Shown: one piece after another, positions 12,901-35,159 of the stretch
How positions within the stretch are numbered: position 1 is the stretch's first letter
Layout: the number at the start of each line of letters is the position of its first letter
Source of the DNA: Cheilinus undulatus
Taxonomy: Eukaryota > Chordata > Actinopteri > Labriformes > Labridae
Direction: 5' to 3'
Length of the DNA stretch: 64,000 nt
Assembly (NCBI RefSeq): GCF_018320785.1
Contig: NC_054872.1
Coordinates: 40,474,551-40,538,550, forward strand
Notes under the pieces: model-generated
The model's input: only the letters and a program-made list of their open reading frames with translations
Databases searched by the model: none
Told to the model about the DNA's origin: nothing
Translations under genes and position numbers: made by a program

Positions 12901-14299
12901 AAAGATGGATTGCTTATCCTTAGATCAAAGTTAGTTGTTTCACTCATATCTATGCTGGGCCCAGTTCTTCAAGAGAGTAAGCTTATCAGTTGTCAGCGTG
13001 CCAGATTCCTGTCAAGTAAAGTGTTACGGCTCACACCTAAGTACATCAAATAAAAAGGACTTGATGCAGAAAGAATCAAAATAACCACACAAACAGTTAT
13101 AATGCCCACGCAGGTTTAACTATCGGTCAATCTGTAGTGGAGAGTAGTGTTTCTGCATGCCTTCCTCCTGCACTGGTCCTCTCATACCTCAAGTATGGAC
13201 TCAATCAATCTGACAGTTCAGAGGGGGAGGGGGCGCCATGCAGAGCCTTTTGTTCTGCAGAGGAGGGTAAAAATGAAAATAAAGGAAGGATGAGAGGATA
13301 TGAAATCTTTTAGCAGGAAATAAGCGATTCATGTGAGAAAGTCGCATGAAATGGCGCAAGCATGACGCATTTCAAGAGTGATAATGCCATCACAGTAGCT
13401 GCCTTTGAGCAGTCATCTATTAATAAACAGTTATTACCTTTCTGTTTTGTCATGAAACTTGTTGACGAAACTTTTATTTGAGTCGTCCTTAGTCCTGAGT
13501 CGTTTAGCGGCGATGCTGATTCACATGGAAAGTAAAGTAAAGTTAAAGTTGTGTAAGCGTCTTGGGGAACACTGACATCAGCTCAACCTAACTCAATGTT
13601 CGCTTTGTAGGTAAACTCAGTCCAACTTTGAACACTAAAATAAAGACAACATGTATCTTCTTTAGTTGAGTCACAGTGTTAGCAAAACATCGAAGCTTGA
13701 ACCGTTTATCAACGGTTTTTCTATTTTTGTTCACGAGCGTCTCTACCTATGGTCTCTACTTTTACAAGAAGCTAGTTTATCTAAACTTAACTGTCTTTCA
13801 ACTGTTGTGTTACCGTTTAAACGTTTACTCAAAGCAGAGGATAATGGACCACACTTTAAAGCCCATAATCCTTTTAAACTCTACCGAGGAAACTATTCTC
13901 ACCAAATCTCCAACTCCAGCCGACCCTCACCAGCTGTGATGGGAAACACGAGCCACAGAAAGCCGAGCTAGCCACTGCGGGTTAACTGACGTTATTTAGT
14001 TAGCTACCTAGCCAGCTAGCAGCCATACACATACATACACTGTGCTCCTTTCAGTGTCAGTTTGCGATATATTTCAAGGCTTTTTCCTTACCAGAGAGAC
14101 TGCGGGAATCCCTTGGACGGTTTAGAGGCTGTTAAGCGTTGTTATCCACAACAATACCCTCTCTCCACCGGACAAACGATATGTTTTGAAGTTGCTGTTG
14201 TGTAGACGCTGTGATGTGCGGGAGTCTCTGAAAGCGAATGAGCAGAGCCGATGTCGCACAGCATTTTCCCCTCCCCTTCAATGGAAATCCCACATTTCA

Positions 14300-15015
14300 T
14301 TAAGTGCCTGTTTACCAGTCATATTTACGATGGAAAGTAGCCAGTATAGTGTCCTTTGTGACCATTCTGGTAGCAGCTGATCTAACAGTAGAATTGTTAC
14401 AGACAGCTTAAGATAATTAGTAGTTCAACTGACAGGGGTGGATCTGCACATTTTTATGGTGGGGCAGGGCACCCAGTGAAAGGTGGCCCATTCCAAAAAC
14501 ATGCAGAGAAATCCAGTAGAGCAGCCTCTTCCACATTTCAGGACGGGTGAGTGGGACATAAGGTAACTAACGTATGGAAAAAAAAAATTAAATGTAATGT
14601 CAATAAAATGAATACCATGTTTCATAATATCTTTACATTATATATATATTTTTATTTTATATCCATTTAGGAAAAAAAATGTCTAATATAATTATTAATA
14701 TTATTTATTGACAATAATGAATTATCAAAAACAATCAAAGGGCTTAATACAGATATAAACAACATTTTGAAAGCATTAGAAGAACACGAAATGAAATTAA
14801 AAATGAAATATATTAGACAATATATTAGACTATCCACCTTATTCCTAGTCTGTTATACCTCACACAGGATAATATTATTAGAAAGGACAAAGTAAAGAAA
14901 TTGCCTCAGATGACCTAGACCAGCATATTTAGCTAACTTTATTAGCTTCGTATCAGTATAGTAATAGACGACCACATTTTGTTGGAGGACTTTGGACACA
15001 ACCTTCAAAAACATT
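14300..15015. other. No gene seen
   Basis: AT-rich. A short stretch at 14430-14570 (GGTGGATCTGCACATTTTTA, GGGGCAGGGCACC) resembles degraded DNA-transposon sequence also hinted at near 17130 and 22610. Confidence 0.3.
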
Positions 15016-15019
15016 TTTT

Positions 15020-15725
15020 CTATTTAATTAGTGGGGTTGCTAAAATTCTTATTTCACCAGCTCAAAACTCTGATCATTGCTTACAAAACAGTAATCAAAA
15101 CTGCTCCTGTTTACCTGGAGTCCCTCATCCAGGTCTACACTCCTTCTTGCCCACTACGCTCAGCCAGCGAAAGGCGCCTGGCACTTCCAGGATATCAGGG
15201 TCCTGAGTCACTCGCTCGACTCTTCTCTTCAGTTGTCTAAATGGTGGAATGAATTACCCAACTCCATTCGATCTGCAGAGTCCCTCTCTACTTTCAAGAG
15301 TAAGCTAAAGACCCAGCTCTTTAGAGAACACTATGCATTTAGCTAGACTATTCTCCACTGCTGTCCCCAGTGGTAGAATGAGTCTCCCAACTACAGCTGG
15401 CTTGCACTGTCCTGCTCTACTTCTGGGATTTTTCTCCCAGCTCTCTGTGAGTGATCCAGCACTTGGTACTTTGGTCATTAGTGTTGTGAAGGTGGTGATG
15501 ATGACAAATCTCACATTTTGGTTGTTTTATTGGTGATTCTTATTTAAAAAAACCTTATTTACATTATGTGCCTTACCTTTAACACTGCATGGCAGCACCT
15601 GCGTCCACCTTGTGGCACTTACTGATGTTGTTTCTTCTTGTCTAGATCTTTGCTTGTGTTGTTCTTGCTCTCAAATGTACGTCACTTTGGATAAAAGCGT
15701 CTGCTAAATGACATTGAAATGTAAT
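15020..15725 (+). mobile_element. 3' end of a CR1/L2-group LINE
   Basis: In plus orientation a decayed frame (about 15040-15345) gives the C-terminal region of a LINE ORF2: YKTVIKTAPVYLE, then RLALPGYQGPES, and after frame damage a WWNELPNSIR block. The end is TTTGGATAAAAGCGTCTGCT, a 3' terminus shared by many teleost LINE copies. Only the tail is present, as in 5'-truncated LINE insertions. Confidence 0.6.
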
Positions 15726-15761
15726 GACCAGCTAATCTTTTTTTTAAATGTGGGAATTATA

Positions 15762-16591
15762 TGTGACCGAAGCTAGATAAAGTTCCTGCAAGTCGGCATT
15801 CCGGTGGTTGAGAAAAATGGATACAAATTAGTTTTCTTCAAAATGATCATTTTTCATTTTTTTCTCATTTTATGCAAGTCCAACATTTAAACTACTCATT
15901 TGATGAAAAAAGAAACACAAATGTGATATTTAAAAGCGTTAATTTTCTGTTTTAAAATGCCCTATTCTCGCAGTTGCTGCAAGAATATTGAGGGGAAGGG
16001 AAAGCGAAACTGCAGGTGATAATTGGCCGCACAGTCTGCCATTGTTCCCAGTTTTGCCCATTGAGATGGACAATAACAAACACCAAATGGCTCAAATGCC
16101 ACCCCCCTCGGCACGTAACTACAGCTGTTTCTAGTTATCACCTTTAACAATAAGCCTTAAGATGCACCCTGCAGCGAAGAAAAGTAGAAGAGACGATGAA
16201 GAAGCAGCAAGAATTATCACCAGACTTCGGACAACTTCAGGATCACTCGACAGGGCAAGTTTGATAACGGCTGATTTCCTGTGGGAATATTTTGATGAGC
16301 GTCACCAGTCTGATTCAGAAGCTTGGTTTGGGTGGACTTTATGTAAATGTGGCTCCATTGTTCACGCCCATCTCCCGGCCTGCCTGAAGTCCTGAAACTT
16401 TGAGCCTGTTTTTCTCTGAACAAACAGGAACTAGAAGTTAACATTCATATGAGCCTATCTTTGTAAAATATGATCAGATTAAGGTGTATGATACACCATT
16501 TGAAAGCTTGGAATCTACACTTTCATAATGTGTAAAAAACTCAAAAATGACCTCGGACGACTTGCAGGACTTTTTACCAGCTTTGGTCACA
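15762..16591. mobile_element. 830-bp DNA transposon with long inverted ends
   Basis: The left end TGTGACCGAAGCTAGATAAA runs into CCTGCAAGTCG; the right end, reversed, reads TGTGACCAAAGCTGGTAAAA and also continues to CCTGCAAGTCG. That is about 35 bp of imperfect TIR. TA lies at both outer borders. Inside is a 77-codon frame (16162-16395) with a basic/acidic start, MHPAAKKSRRDDEEAARI, that I do not recognise. Confidence 0.7.
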
Positions 16592-18555
16592 TATTGATAT
16601 TACTATCCATGAATCAAGTTGTCAACCCTTCCATTTGGTAAATCTCAAATTTTGTATCAAGAATGAATGATAAATGAAATCCCTGATGCCTTTACACAGT
16701 CAACAGCATGTGTAAAACACTTACTGAAGTCATCTTTGTCACATTATTAGCACCCCAAATGGAGCACAGGCACTGAGCAATACAGAAAACATCATTTATT
16801 ACTGCCAGCTTATAATAAATCTAGCAAGATGTTTCATTAAAAAAAAAAAGAAGCAGTATTTACAACAGCAAATATTTGTTTCTTTTAGAACAACTGCTGT
16901 TAAGCTCTTGGAAAAATCACATTTTTGTTATTATTGTCATTGTACCAGAAGTTCCACCCACATTTGTAGCTACAGTAGACCCCCCAGGAATAAAGTCGAT
17001 ACGCTCAAATGAAATGGAGAAAACTACATTTTAGAGTTTCTATAGTGAGTGCATTTGTTTAACTCTTTTTCCTTTTCTCTCATAGATAAGAATTTTAAAA
17101 ATGGAGCAATGGATGTGGAGGGCCCCCAATGCTTGTGTTTGCCTTGGGCCCCAAAATTACTAAGTCTGCACTGCAAATTGCTGTCCCTTTAATTTTACAC
17201 TGGCTTTAGCTGACACTTAATCACAGTGCTTTGGCATATTTTGCACACTGAAGTTATTGTCAGGTGTTATTTCATCTGACATAAAAATTCTTTTCAGTAA
17301 CTGGTCATATTAACGTGAAAAGTCATTTCAACAACAAAATTTTGGTCAGCTTGAAAGTTATGCTCATCATATTGAGATGAACCTCGTGTATCCCTGGTGC
17401 AACTTAACAATGGCACAACTGAAGTAACAACTTAACTAGCTTTAACATAGGTTTTAGTGTGGACCTTACACCATGAACTTAGACATAACTTGTGCACAGC
17501 TGTTACAACAGGCCACTGGCAGACAAAAAGAACTAAAAAAAAACATAGTGGCTACCGTTGAATACTATGTGGCGCTTCAGCACAAGCTTGTTATCTCCCT
17601 CCATGTCAAAAAGCTGTAGACCCCCTGGCAAATTCATGAAAACAGAGATACCAAGAGAAACTGTTGGCTTTGGATATCTGCAACCCTTATAAAGCACCTG
17701 TAACACTAAAAAATGTCAGTGTCCTAACTGTAAGTTCACTTAGGTGATGTTAAACATAGTGGAGAATCCTTCCTGTTCCACAAGTGATAGGATGAAAGTC
17801 TTTCAAAAAACAGACAGCTTTATGTATTTTACCTGAGGGTGAATGAATAAAGCTGCCACTTGGGTGGTGGAGGGCAAAAAATTCTAATATTTTTCTCAAG
17901 TTAACACAACATTTTATGGTTGGATCAGAAGAAGTCCTTTCTTAAGTTTTTAGATGAACAGCAGGGTGTCTCTCAACCCACAACTTTCTCTTCTCTGCAT
18001 TTTCTTTTTCAAGTGAGACTGTGGAGGCAAAACCCGGGCTTGTCTCCTCAACGTTGATTGCGCGACCAACAACCATATTTAGTTTAAAAGATAAAACTAG
18101 TTAAAACACGTAAGTTACGTCTGAGACCTCTCTGTTGTAGCATACAGCAGAAGCAGGCTTTTCTTGCCTGCCATTCTATAACTGTGACATCACATGAAAA
18201 CTATTCATTACAATGAACTTGCATGCCTACAAAACATAACCTAACTGATGCAACACAATAAAGTTCAAGTCTGTGATTGCCAAAGTGGGGCCCATAGCCC
18301 CTCAGGGAGGCCAGTAGCAATGACGGGGTGCTTGGCAAGGCTAAAGAAGAACAGTGTGTGCCATTTTGTATTGCTAACAAGGCACAACAAATTTAGTGAA
18401 ACGACTTCCTGAGTCATATCCCACCCTCAACTTCCCCTGAATGATGATGAGTATTAAAATGTAAGCTTAATTCAATCTTTTAACCTTCACTACCTGAGTG
18501 AAATGGGTTTTTTAGTGCATATAGACAGATGATAATGTGTTGATGTGCATGGTAA
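16592..18555. other. No gene seen; degraded transposon pieces
   Basis: AT-rich. Possible hAT-like fragments lie near 17100-17170 (GGGCCCCAAAATTACT) and 18270-18350 (CCAAAGTGGGGCCCATAG). No gene structure. Confidence 0.3.
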
Positions 18556-18564
18556 GGGGTGGAG

Positions 18565-19380
18565 GGACTAATAATACACTAGGACATGTGTTTGGTCATG
18601 CCTGTTAATTATCAAATTAAGGTGTTTCAATCAGACCTGTTGCCACAGGTGTATAAAAAGCATTTAATCATGCAGTCTCCATTTGCAAACATTTGTGATA
18701 CAAAATAGGTCGTTCTGAAGAGCTATGAGGCTTCAAGTGTGGTACCGTGATGGATGCCACCTTTGCAATAAGACGAAAGAAAATTAAAATGGAAGCATTT
18801 AGGAAACATTAGCAACAGACCACATAAGAACACATGGGGGGTCAGCGACTGCTTAGGAACATGGTGCATAAAAGTCGCCAGCGCTGCTGATTCCATAGCT
18901 GAAGCGCTCAGAACTTCCACTGGCATTAATGTAATCACAAAACGGTGCAGTGCAAACTTAAGGGAAGGGGTTTCAGGTAATGGCCGAGCAGCTGCATGCA
19001 AGCCTCACATCACCAAGTCCGATGCCAAGTGTTGGATGAAGTGGTGTAAAGCCCACTGACACTGGACTGTGGAGCAGTGGAAACGTGTTCTGTGGAGTGA
19101 TGAATCACACCCACAGTGGAAGTCAGATGGGCGAGTCTGGGTTCGGCTAATGCTGGGATGACGTTACCTGCCTGACTGCATTGTGCGAACTGTGAACTTT
19201 GGTGAAGGGATAATGGTATGGTGTGGAAGAACTGGACTGGCCAGCACGAAGCAACTTTGGGATGAACTGGAACAGAGATTTCAAGCCAAGCCTTCTCGTT
19301 CAAAATCAGTGCCTGACCACATAAATTCTCTACATCTTTCACCGCTATGTTTCTACAGTACCACAAAAGAGACCAAATAA
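18565..19380 (+). mobile_element. Dead Tc1-like transposon, family 1 copy
   Basis: Contains the family blocks GCAGTCTCCATTTGCAAACA, GTTCTGAAGAGCTATGAGGC, ACTGGCATTAATGTAATCAC and the transposase piece around CTGTGGAGTGATGAATCACA (W-S-D-E-S, first Asp). The frame ends with LWDELEQRFQAKPS near 19250-19290. Many stops and frameshifts are present. Other copies are at 41205 and 53640-55042. Confidence 0.7.
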
Positions 19381-19827
19381 CAGTTCTGAGTTTTTAAAAT
19401 TTCACTCATTTACCACCAGAAGTGAGGGCTGCACTAGAAAATCTGGTTGTCATGTGCGGCAGATACTCTCAATTTTACACGATGCCTTGTGAAATCGTGA
19501 AACAGACATTAATAATAAAAAAATAACAAGGGAATTTCTTTCTTCATAAGTAGCAATTGTGCCTTGTGTTTATGAAATATATCTTGACTGAACAGATGTT
19601 TTTGTTGTTGGGCATTGTTTAAATAAAGCTCCATGTTCTAAACTAGGATGAAGTTTAAAAGAAAATAAAGATTTCATATTTGATACAGGAGGTTACACAA
19701 CGCGGTATATAAGGTAGGTAACTGTATTTTACATTTGATTTTTATGACTCAAGTCATGTGTCTTTTTGTTTCAAAAAGGCATTACTCCTTTGTAGTTCTT
19801 GTCAATAAAATAAACAGCACTACTGTA

Positions 19828-20426
19828 CAGCAGGGTGGGAAATTAGCACCCAACACCAGCCAAATGTGGGTATTTTTGAGCAGTGTCAGGTGAATTTGCT
19901 TAACCTACCGGCTACTAGAGTGGCTAAATAAAAGAAAAGTAACAGAATGATTCTGTGCTGGTAAATGGCATAAACTGAGTTCAGGTTTTCTCCTTGTTCT
20001 TAGCGACTTTATGATCAGAAGCGAGCAGACCTACATGCTCACTGAACACAGGACCCTGCCTTCTCCTCCCTGCGTGTCAGTCCTGCTGTCAAACACTTAC
20101 AGACATCGACTCTACATAATCTGAATAGTACTGTAGCTGGCATGTCTGCTAAAAGTGTGTCTGAACCAATATTTTGTTCATCTTAAGTGCAAGATGGTTA
20201 AACAAGGTCTGAATTCCAATGTGAGATCGCAGGAATCGTGAATAAAATATTTAACTTTGCAAATCTGAAACATTTCACTTCACTGAATAGCCTTTCATTT
20301 CAATTTATTATATCATACCTCTTTACATTATGTTGAAAGTTAATATAGTGTCTGGGAAAAAGGAAAAAACGTAATCCACCTGTCACAGTGGCAGGTAGGT
20401 AAGAAAGTTCATTTCCAACCCTGCTG
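19828..20426. mobile_element. 599-bp DNA transposon directly upstream of the two-exon gene
   Basis: Ends CAGCAGGGTGGGAAATTAGC and (reversed) CAGCAGGGTTGGAAATGAAC are inverted repeats, with TA on both outer sides. A second matching pair inside is TGCTTAACCTACCGGC against GTGGCAGGTAGGTAAG. There is no transposase frame. Confidence 0.65.
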
Positions 20427-20542
20427 TACGGGTTTTTACATGGAAATAAAGCAGTTAGCTCTTTATCTTTTTTTTTCTGCTGTAGCCATCACACTGAATT
20501 TGTTATTGTCCATGATTTTTTTATGGGAACAGAGTTTTCAAA

Positions 20543-21509
20543 ATGGCTGTCCATCAGCCCCTGTACCAGTTGTTCCCCCTCATACCTTCAACAGCTCAAA
20601 GCAGCATGAAAGCATTGGTCTCAGCCCTCTGGTTTCAAATCTTCCCTGGACATCTCTGGGGACCAAACCACTACTTGGATCAAAACTTTGCCAGGATGTC
20701 TTACCAGCCAGATGTGGCAGCCCTGTTGCTCTGCCCTTACTACTTTGACCAGGTCACTTACAGCCTTCCTACCAGGGAGCAAGTGAGGCACATGTGAGTA
20801 ATTATTCTTTTTTTTTTTTTTTTTTACTGTAAGGCCTTCATACAGCTGCAATCAGAAGCTAGACTCAACCGAACCCTCAGACTAACTGATTTGCACTCTT
20901 TCTGTTGACTTTTAATTAATACACTGTAAGAGGGAGTCATTTTGCAGTAACCCTTCACCTCAAATGAACATTTGCTTCTTTCCCATCCGTGCAAATATAA
21001 TAGTAACACACATGAGCTTGTATGCATTGGTTCATTTATTTCCTGTGCATTAAGAGCAAAGCTAATTGGAGTCACATTCCTAGTTTAAAGCTAATTCTGG
21101 TTTGATCAGGTTAAATCTGCACCTGCATCTGATATTCTGACTTAATAATTAAAAGTAAACTCAAGTTCTCCTTTACTCCTCAGTCTGTTCATGCAAATCA
21201 CCAGTACTGGATTTATACTGTTTATCATGATACTGTAGCTTGCACAATGTAATGAACCATTTTCTCCCACTTGTGGCCTAAAGGGAGAGCTACAACCTCA
21301 GGCTGCCCTGGTTCAACTCATGGTCAGATTTAGATCAAGAGAAGAAGAGAGCTGCTGAGCTGGGAGGAAGATGCTATCTCAGGAAGACCCAGGAAGTCCA
21401 ACCCAAAACTGGCATTTACCTGAGTCATCTATGTCAACTCCAAGATTCAAAGACTGGCAAAAGTTTATCCACAAAGCAGTATATTTATCTGATGTATGGC
21501 TGTCGCTAA
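20543..21509 (+). CDS. Unrecognised two-exon gene, 158-residue protein
   Basis: Exon 1 is 20543-20793 and ends CACAT|GTGAGT. Exon 2 starts at 21284 after CCTAAAG and runs to TAA at 21507-21509. The join AT+G keeps the frame and gives 158 residues. The start ATG has A at -3 and G at +4, and an in-frame TGA lies at 20513-20515. Composition is protein-like and rich in aromatic residues, with short stretches such as YYFDQVTYSLPTREQV (exon 1) and LRLPWFNSWSDLDQEKKRAA (exon 2). There is no signal peptide, no clear membrane segment and no catalytic motif I can name. I do not recognise the family. The ATG lies 117 bp after a DNA transposon (19828-20426), so the promoter may be partly transposon-derived. 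The first 20 or so residues are uncertain, since an acceptor-like AACAG precedes 20595. Chance splicing of noise is the main alternative. Confidence 0.6.
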
Positions 21510-21877
21510 ATGCTGCTAATAGTGATCTAAAAAAAATAATTATGTTTTTGTATCATTTTGACTCATCAAAGATAATAATGCTATGCATTCCTCTGATAAT
21601 AGCAATTTAGATATCAGATTTAACAACATGCTCTTTGTTTAATTTTTTCAGGCAGTTGTCTTATTATGATTATATAAATAATTTCAATAGTCAATTCTCC
21701 TTTAAAGGACCAGTTTGTAAGAGTAATGGAAGTTGTAATAAACTGAAAACAGGTTTCTATATCTGTCTCTCCACTTGCAGAAATTATTTTCTTTAGAGCT
21801 TGTTTCTTAAATCAAATTATACAGTCTTGTTCTATAGATCCTCCTGAATCTCCACCCTCTAGACAAGGTAAACCCTG

Positions 21878-21883
21878 AATAAA
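21878..21883 (+). terminator. Candidate polyadenylation signal AATAAA
   Basis: First clear AATAAA downstream of the two-exon gene, about 370 bases after its stop codon, a normal 3' UTR length. Assignment is by position only. Confidence 0.35.
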
Positions 21884-23820
21884 CTCATGAAAAAAATAAA
21901 AATGAAGAGTTTTATAAATATTTAATGCTATGCAACAGTCTCTTGCTATTGCAGCACTCTGATCTAAATTTCAGAGAACTAATTCATGACTTTGAAGACA
22001 ATTTTAAATTTTTCTGTAAGCCTAAAATTTTCTTATATTGAGGGAAATTTCACAATGAAAACCATTTAAACAGCTGTGTCTTGGCACCTTTAGACGTGGG
22101 AATTATGCCCATAAAAAGATGAGTTGAATTTGTTTCTCGTAACCTGCCACACTAGAGAGACAGTTTCACATATGAATGGCATGGTGTCTACTTTATAATC
22201 ATCTGGGCTGCTCCCCATACACAGTGTCTGGGAAGAGCAGAACCTTCAAAAAACAACTTGAAGGTCGACTGGACCAATGTTGTCTGTCCAATCCGAGGGA
22301 CAAAACATCACTTAGAGTGTATGCTCAACAGGCGGTAAGTGCAGAAAGGTAAGGCTGTAACCAGATGTCCTAGCCAAAGACAGGAAACAATAGGGGTAAG
22401 ATCCAGTTTTTACTTATGTGGTTTTTCAGGAATGGAAAAAAGCTGCAGGGCAACCAGGCAGAGCGCACAGTGCACTAAAAACTTCCACTCTTGATTTGGG
22501 ATGTCTGTGAGTGTAGACCAAATTACAACATTCATAAAGCCTTTTTCATGTGAGGACAGGTGTATTGACATGATTATGACAGTGTCATGTCAGTCTTATG
22601 TAGGCCTGCCCACAGAATTAGCTGGACCCCTGAAAAACCCAGAGGATGGGCCCTTTCTAGTTGTGATTTATTGATTATATATCAATGTATGTGTGATGGA
22701 TGGGTTGGCGTGTTGGTGCTAGCGTCCTGGCCAACAGTTACTTAATTTTGGAGATAAAAAATGCCATTATTAGGTTCTGATATTCTAATTCCTATGATTT
22801 GTGCCATGTTTTAACCCCTTTTCATCACTTTTCCCTGCGTGTATTGTTATTTTTGCTACTTTTTAACTGCTTTTCAATATATTCCCAATTTTTGCCCCCT
22901 TCAATCCATTTTACAGATTTTTTGTCTTTTTTTAAAATGCAGTTCATTCATTATTTTCCCTTGAGGTTTTTTTTAAATTCTTCAACTTTATTTTCTGGTA
23001 TCCTGATATTTCTGCAGGTCATGGCTTAGCTATGAAGCCTGACATTACTTTCCAAATGTTTAAGGCAATGTGCCCAGTCACATCGTTAACATTACCAACA
23101 AAAAGATAATTCTGAAAAGGCTGTATTTTAGTGCAGCATTAATAAATGAAAGTCTTTTTTTTTTTGCTTTGATAACAGGGGTTATTGTACAGGTCAAAAA
23201 TGAAGTATGGGGGCGCACATAGCCTAGCCCTTCAAATAAAGATTTAACTTAAAAATCAGGAGTACAAGACCTTCTTAATTAGGTTGGTTGATAAAGGAGA
23301 GCCTACACTGAAGAGGGCAGGTTAGAGGTTCCAAAAAGTTAAACTATTTTTAATTAAATGTGTTGTGAGCACAGTTTCCTAAGCAGTACATCTAGTCCTG
23401 TAAATGCTCAACAGAATGTTCTGGTTTTGTAAAGTAAATGGACACTGCCAGAGCAAAATAGTGCCAGTTCAGTTTTCAGCTTTTTACTTTTTTCACTTAG
23501 TTGTCATGCTTTATCAGCAGATACTTAACATGATCCTCTGCCCATGTGCTTTAAAAAGTGTTTTGGCTTGTTTTTTTTTAAATCAGTGAAATCACGTGGA
23601 GCAAATGACCCCATCTGCATAGCCATGTAGCCTAGCTACTGTGCATGCATAGGGGCCAGATTCTCTTTAAAACGAACTTGCTGACAGGCAGCTCTCATGG
23701 CTAATAAACCTACTATTGACATCTCATACTTTAAAAATACCTCACTACCACTTTAATGGTATACAAAAATACACCTCAAAGCACAAAAAGCAATGACCAT
23801 GGTTTGTTTTTTATGGAAAA
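21884..23820. other. No gene seen
   Basis: AT-rich intergenic sequence between the two-exon gene and the psmc4 3' end. It holds fragments resembling degraded DNA transposons (for example near 22590-22660) but no exon. Confidence 0.35.
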
Positions 23821-23824
23821 CATC

Positions 23825-23830
23825 TTTAAT
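23825..23830 (-). terminator. psmc4: Possible psmc4 polyadenylation signal (ATTAAA)
   Basis: TTTAAT on the plus strand reads ATTAAA on the minus strand, about 330 bases past the psmc4 stop. I saw no exact AATAAA between the stop and this site, so it is the best candidate. Such hexamers are frequent by chance in AT-rich DNA. Confidence 0.3.
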
Positions 23831-24162
23831 GAATCTTTAAAGTTATGCCTTGTGAAGTGAGTACATATAGATACAAATGTTCTATCCTAGCTACAGTTGG
23901 GCCAGATATTTTAGGGAACCAGCAGAGTGCCTGTACAAAAAAAACATCTCATGGTGGTGTGTCTCTTAAAGGCTGGAGACACAGGGCCAAAGCTGACATT
24001 AGGCCTTGTGCTGCAGTGAGTAAATTTAGACCAAAATCAATGTCAGTCAGGGACTGCAAATCCATAAAAGACACACTGTAGTTACAGACACACTAACACA
24101 AATCAATATTCAACTTGAGTGTCTGGACACCTTTTTTTTTTTTTTCAGGAAATATTTTCTCT

Positions 24163-34810
<10,648 letters not shown>

Positions 34811-34885
34811 GTTGAAATATGCCTACCGAATGACGTGATGACGCACAACGTAGCAAGAAGATTGTGGGTAATGGAGTTCAAGGCA
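34811..34885 (-). promoter_or_regulatory. psmc4: psmc4 proximal promoter and 5' leader
   Basis: Just upstream of the psmc4 start is a TATA-less stretch. At 34831-34845 the plus strand reads TGACGTGATGACGCA: two TGACG half-sites of CRE/ATF type. It also comes within one base of the antioxidant-response consensus TGA(C/G)NNNGCA used by NFE2L1 (Nrf1), which drives proteasome genes in vertebrates. At 34861-34872 the minus strand reads ATTACCCACAAT, resembling the ZNF143/THAP11 type of element common near housekeeping-gene starts. Motifs are seen; factor binding is inferred. Confidence 0.5.
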
Positions 34886-34916
34886 GGGCTCTGTGCTAGA
34901 GTGCTTGTTTAGGCAG

Positions 34917-35010
34917 CCTAGAGCAGTGGTTCTTAACTGGTCTAGCCTCAGGACCCACCACCAGGTCCTGAATGAGCAATCACACTCTCTATTGAAAAAA
35001 AAAAATCTAT
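34917..35010 (+). mobile_element. hAT-type end fragment upstream of psmc4
   Basis: CAGTGGTTCTTAACTGGTCT is the left-end type also seen at 43254-43539. The matching right end is not found, so only a fragment is called. It begins about 105 bp upstream of the psmc4 start codon. Confidence 0.4.
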
Positions 35011-35159
35011 AAAATGAAACAAATATATTTTTAGTATCTCATTTCATTTATTAGGTGTTTTTGGTAACTGATTAGCCACTTTAGGGCATTTTTTTTAATC
35101 ATTTATCAGATTTTTTTAGCTGTGTTTTTTGGGTCATTATTCCATTAGAGGTCCCATGA

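Larger units (their letters stand above)
11126..14200 (-). ncRNA. Candidate spliced minus-strand transcript (non-coding or unrecognised)
   Basis: Three signals line up on the minus strand. A donor CTCTG|GTAAGG at 14092/14091 follows a mildly CpG-containing stretch that could be a first exon. A 67-bp exon-like segment, 13254-13188, has acceptor CCTCCTCTGCAG and donor GAG|GTATGAG but stops in all three frames. A strong acceptor with a long pyrimidine tract (CCCTTCTCTCCTCAG) precedes 11447, with AATAAA at 11131-11126. The last exon is open in two frames: about 80 codons to a stop near 11217, or about 45 codons to a stop near 11306 that include SQQSYLREQLQRR. I recognise neither. A three-exon non-coding RNA, or a gene whose coding exons I failed to see, are both possible. 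Confidence 0.3.

Noticed and set aside
13666..13971. 101-codon plus-strand frame near the CpG-containing stretch at 14 kb
   Set aside because: Two overlapping frames are open for similar lengths, neither has protein-like motifs or splice sites, and the signals here favour the minus strand.
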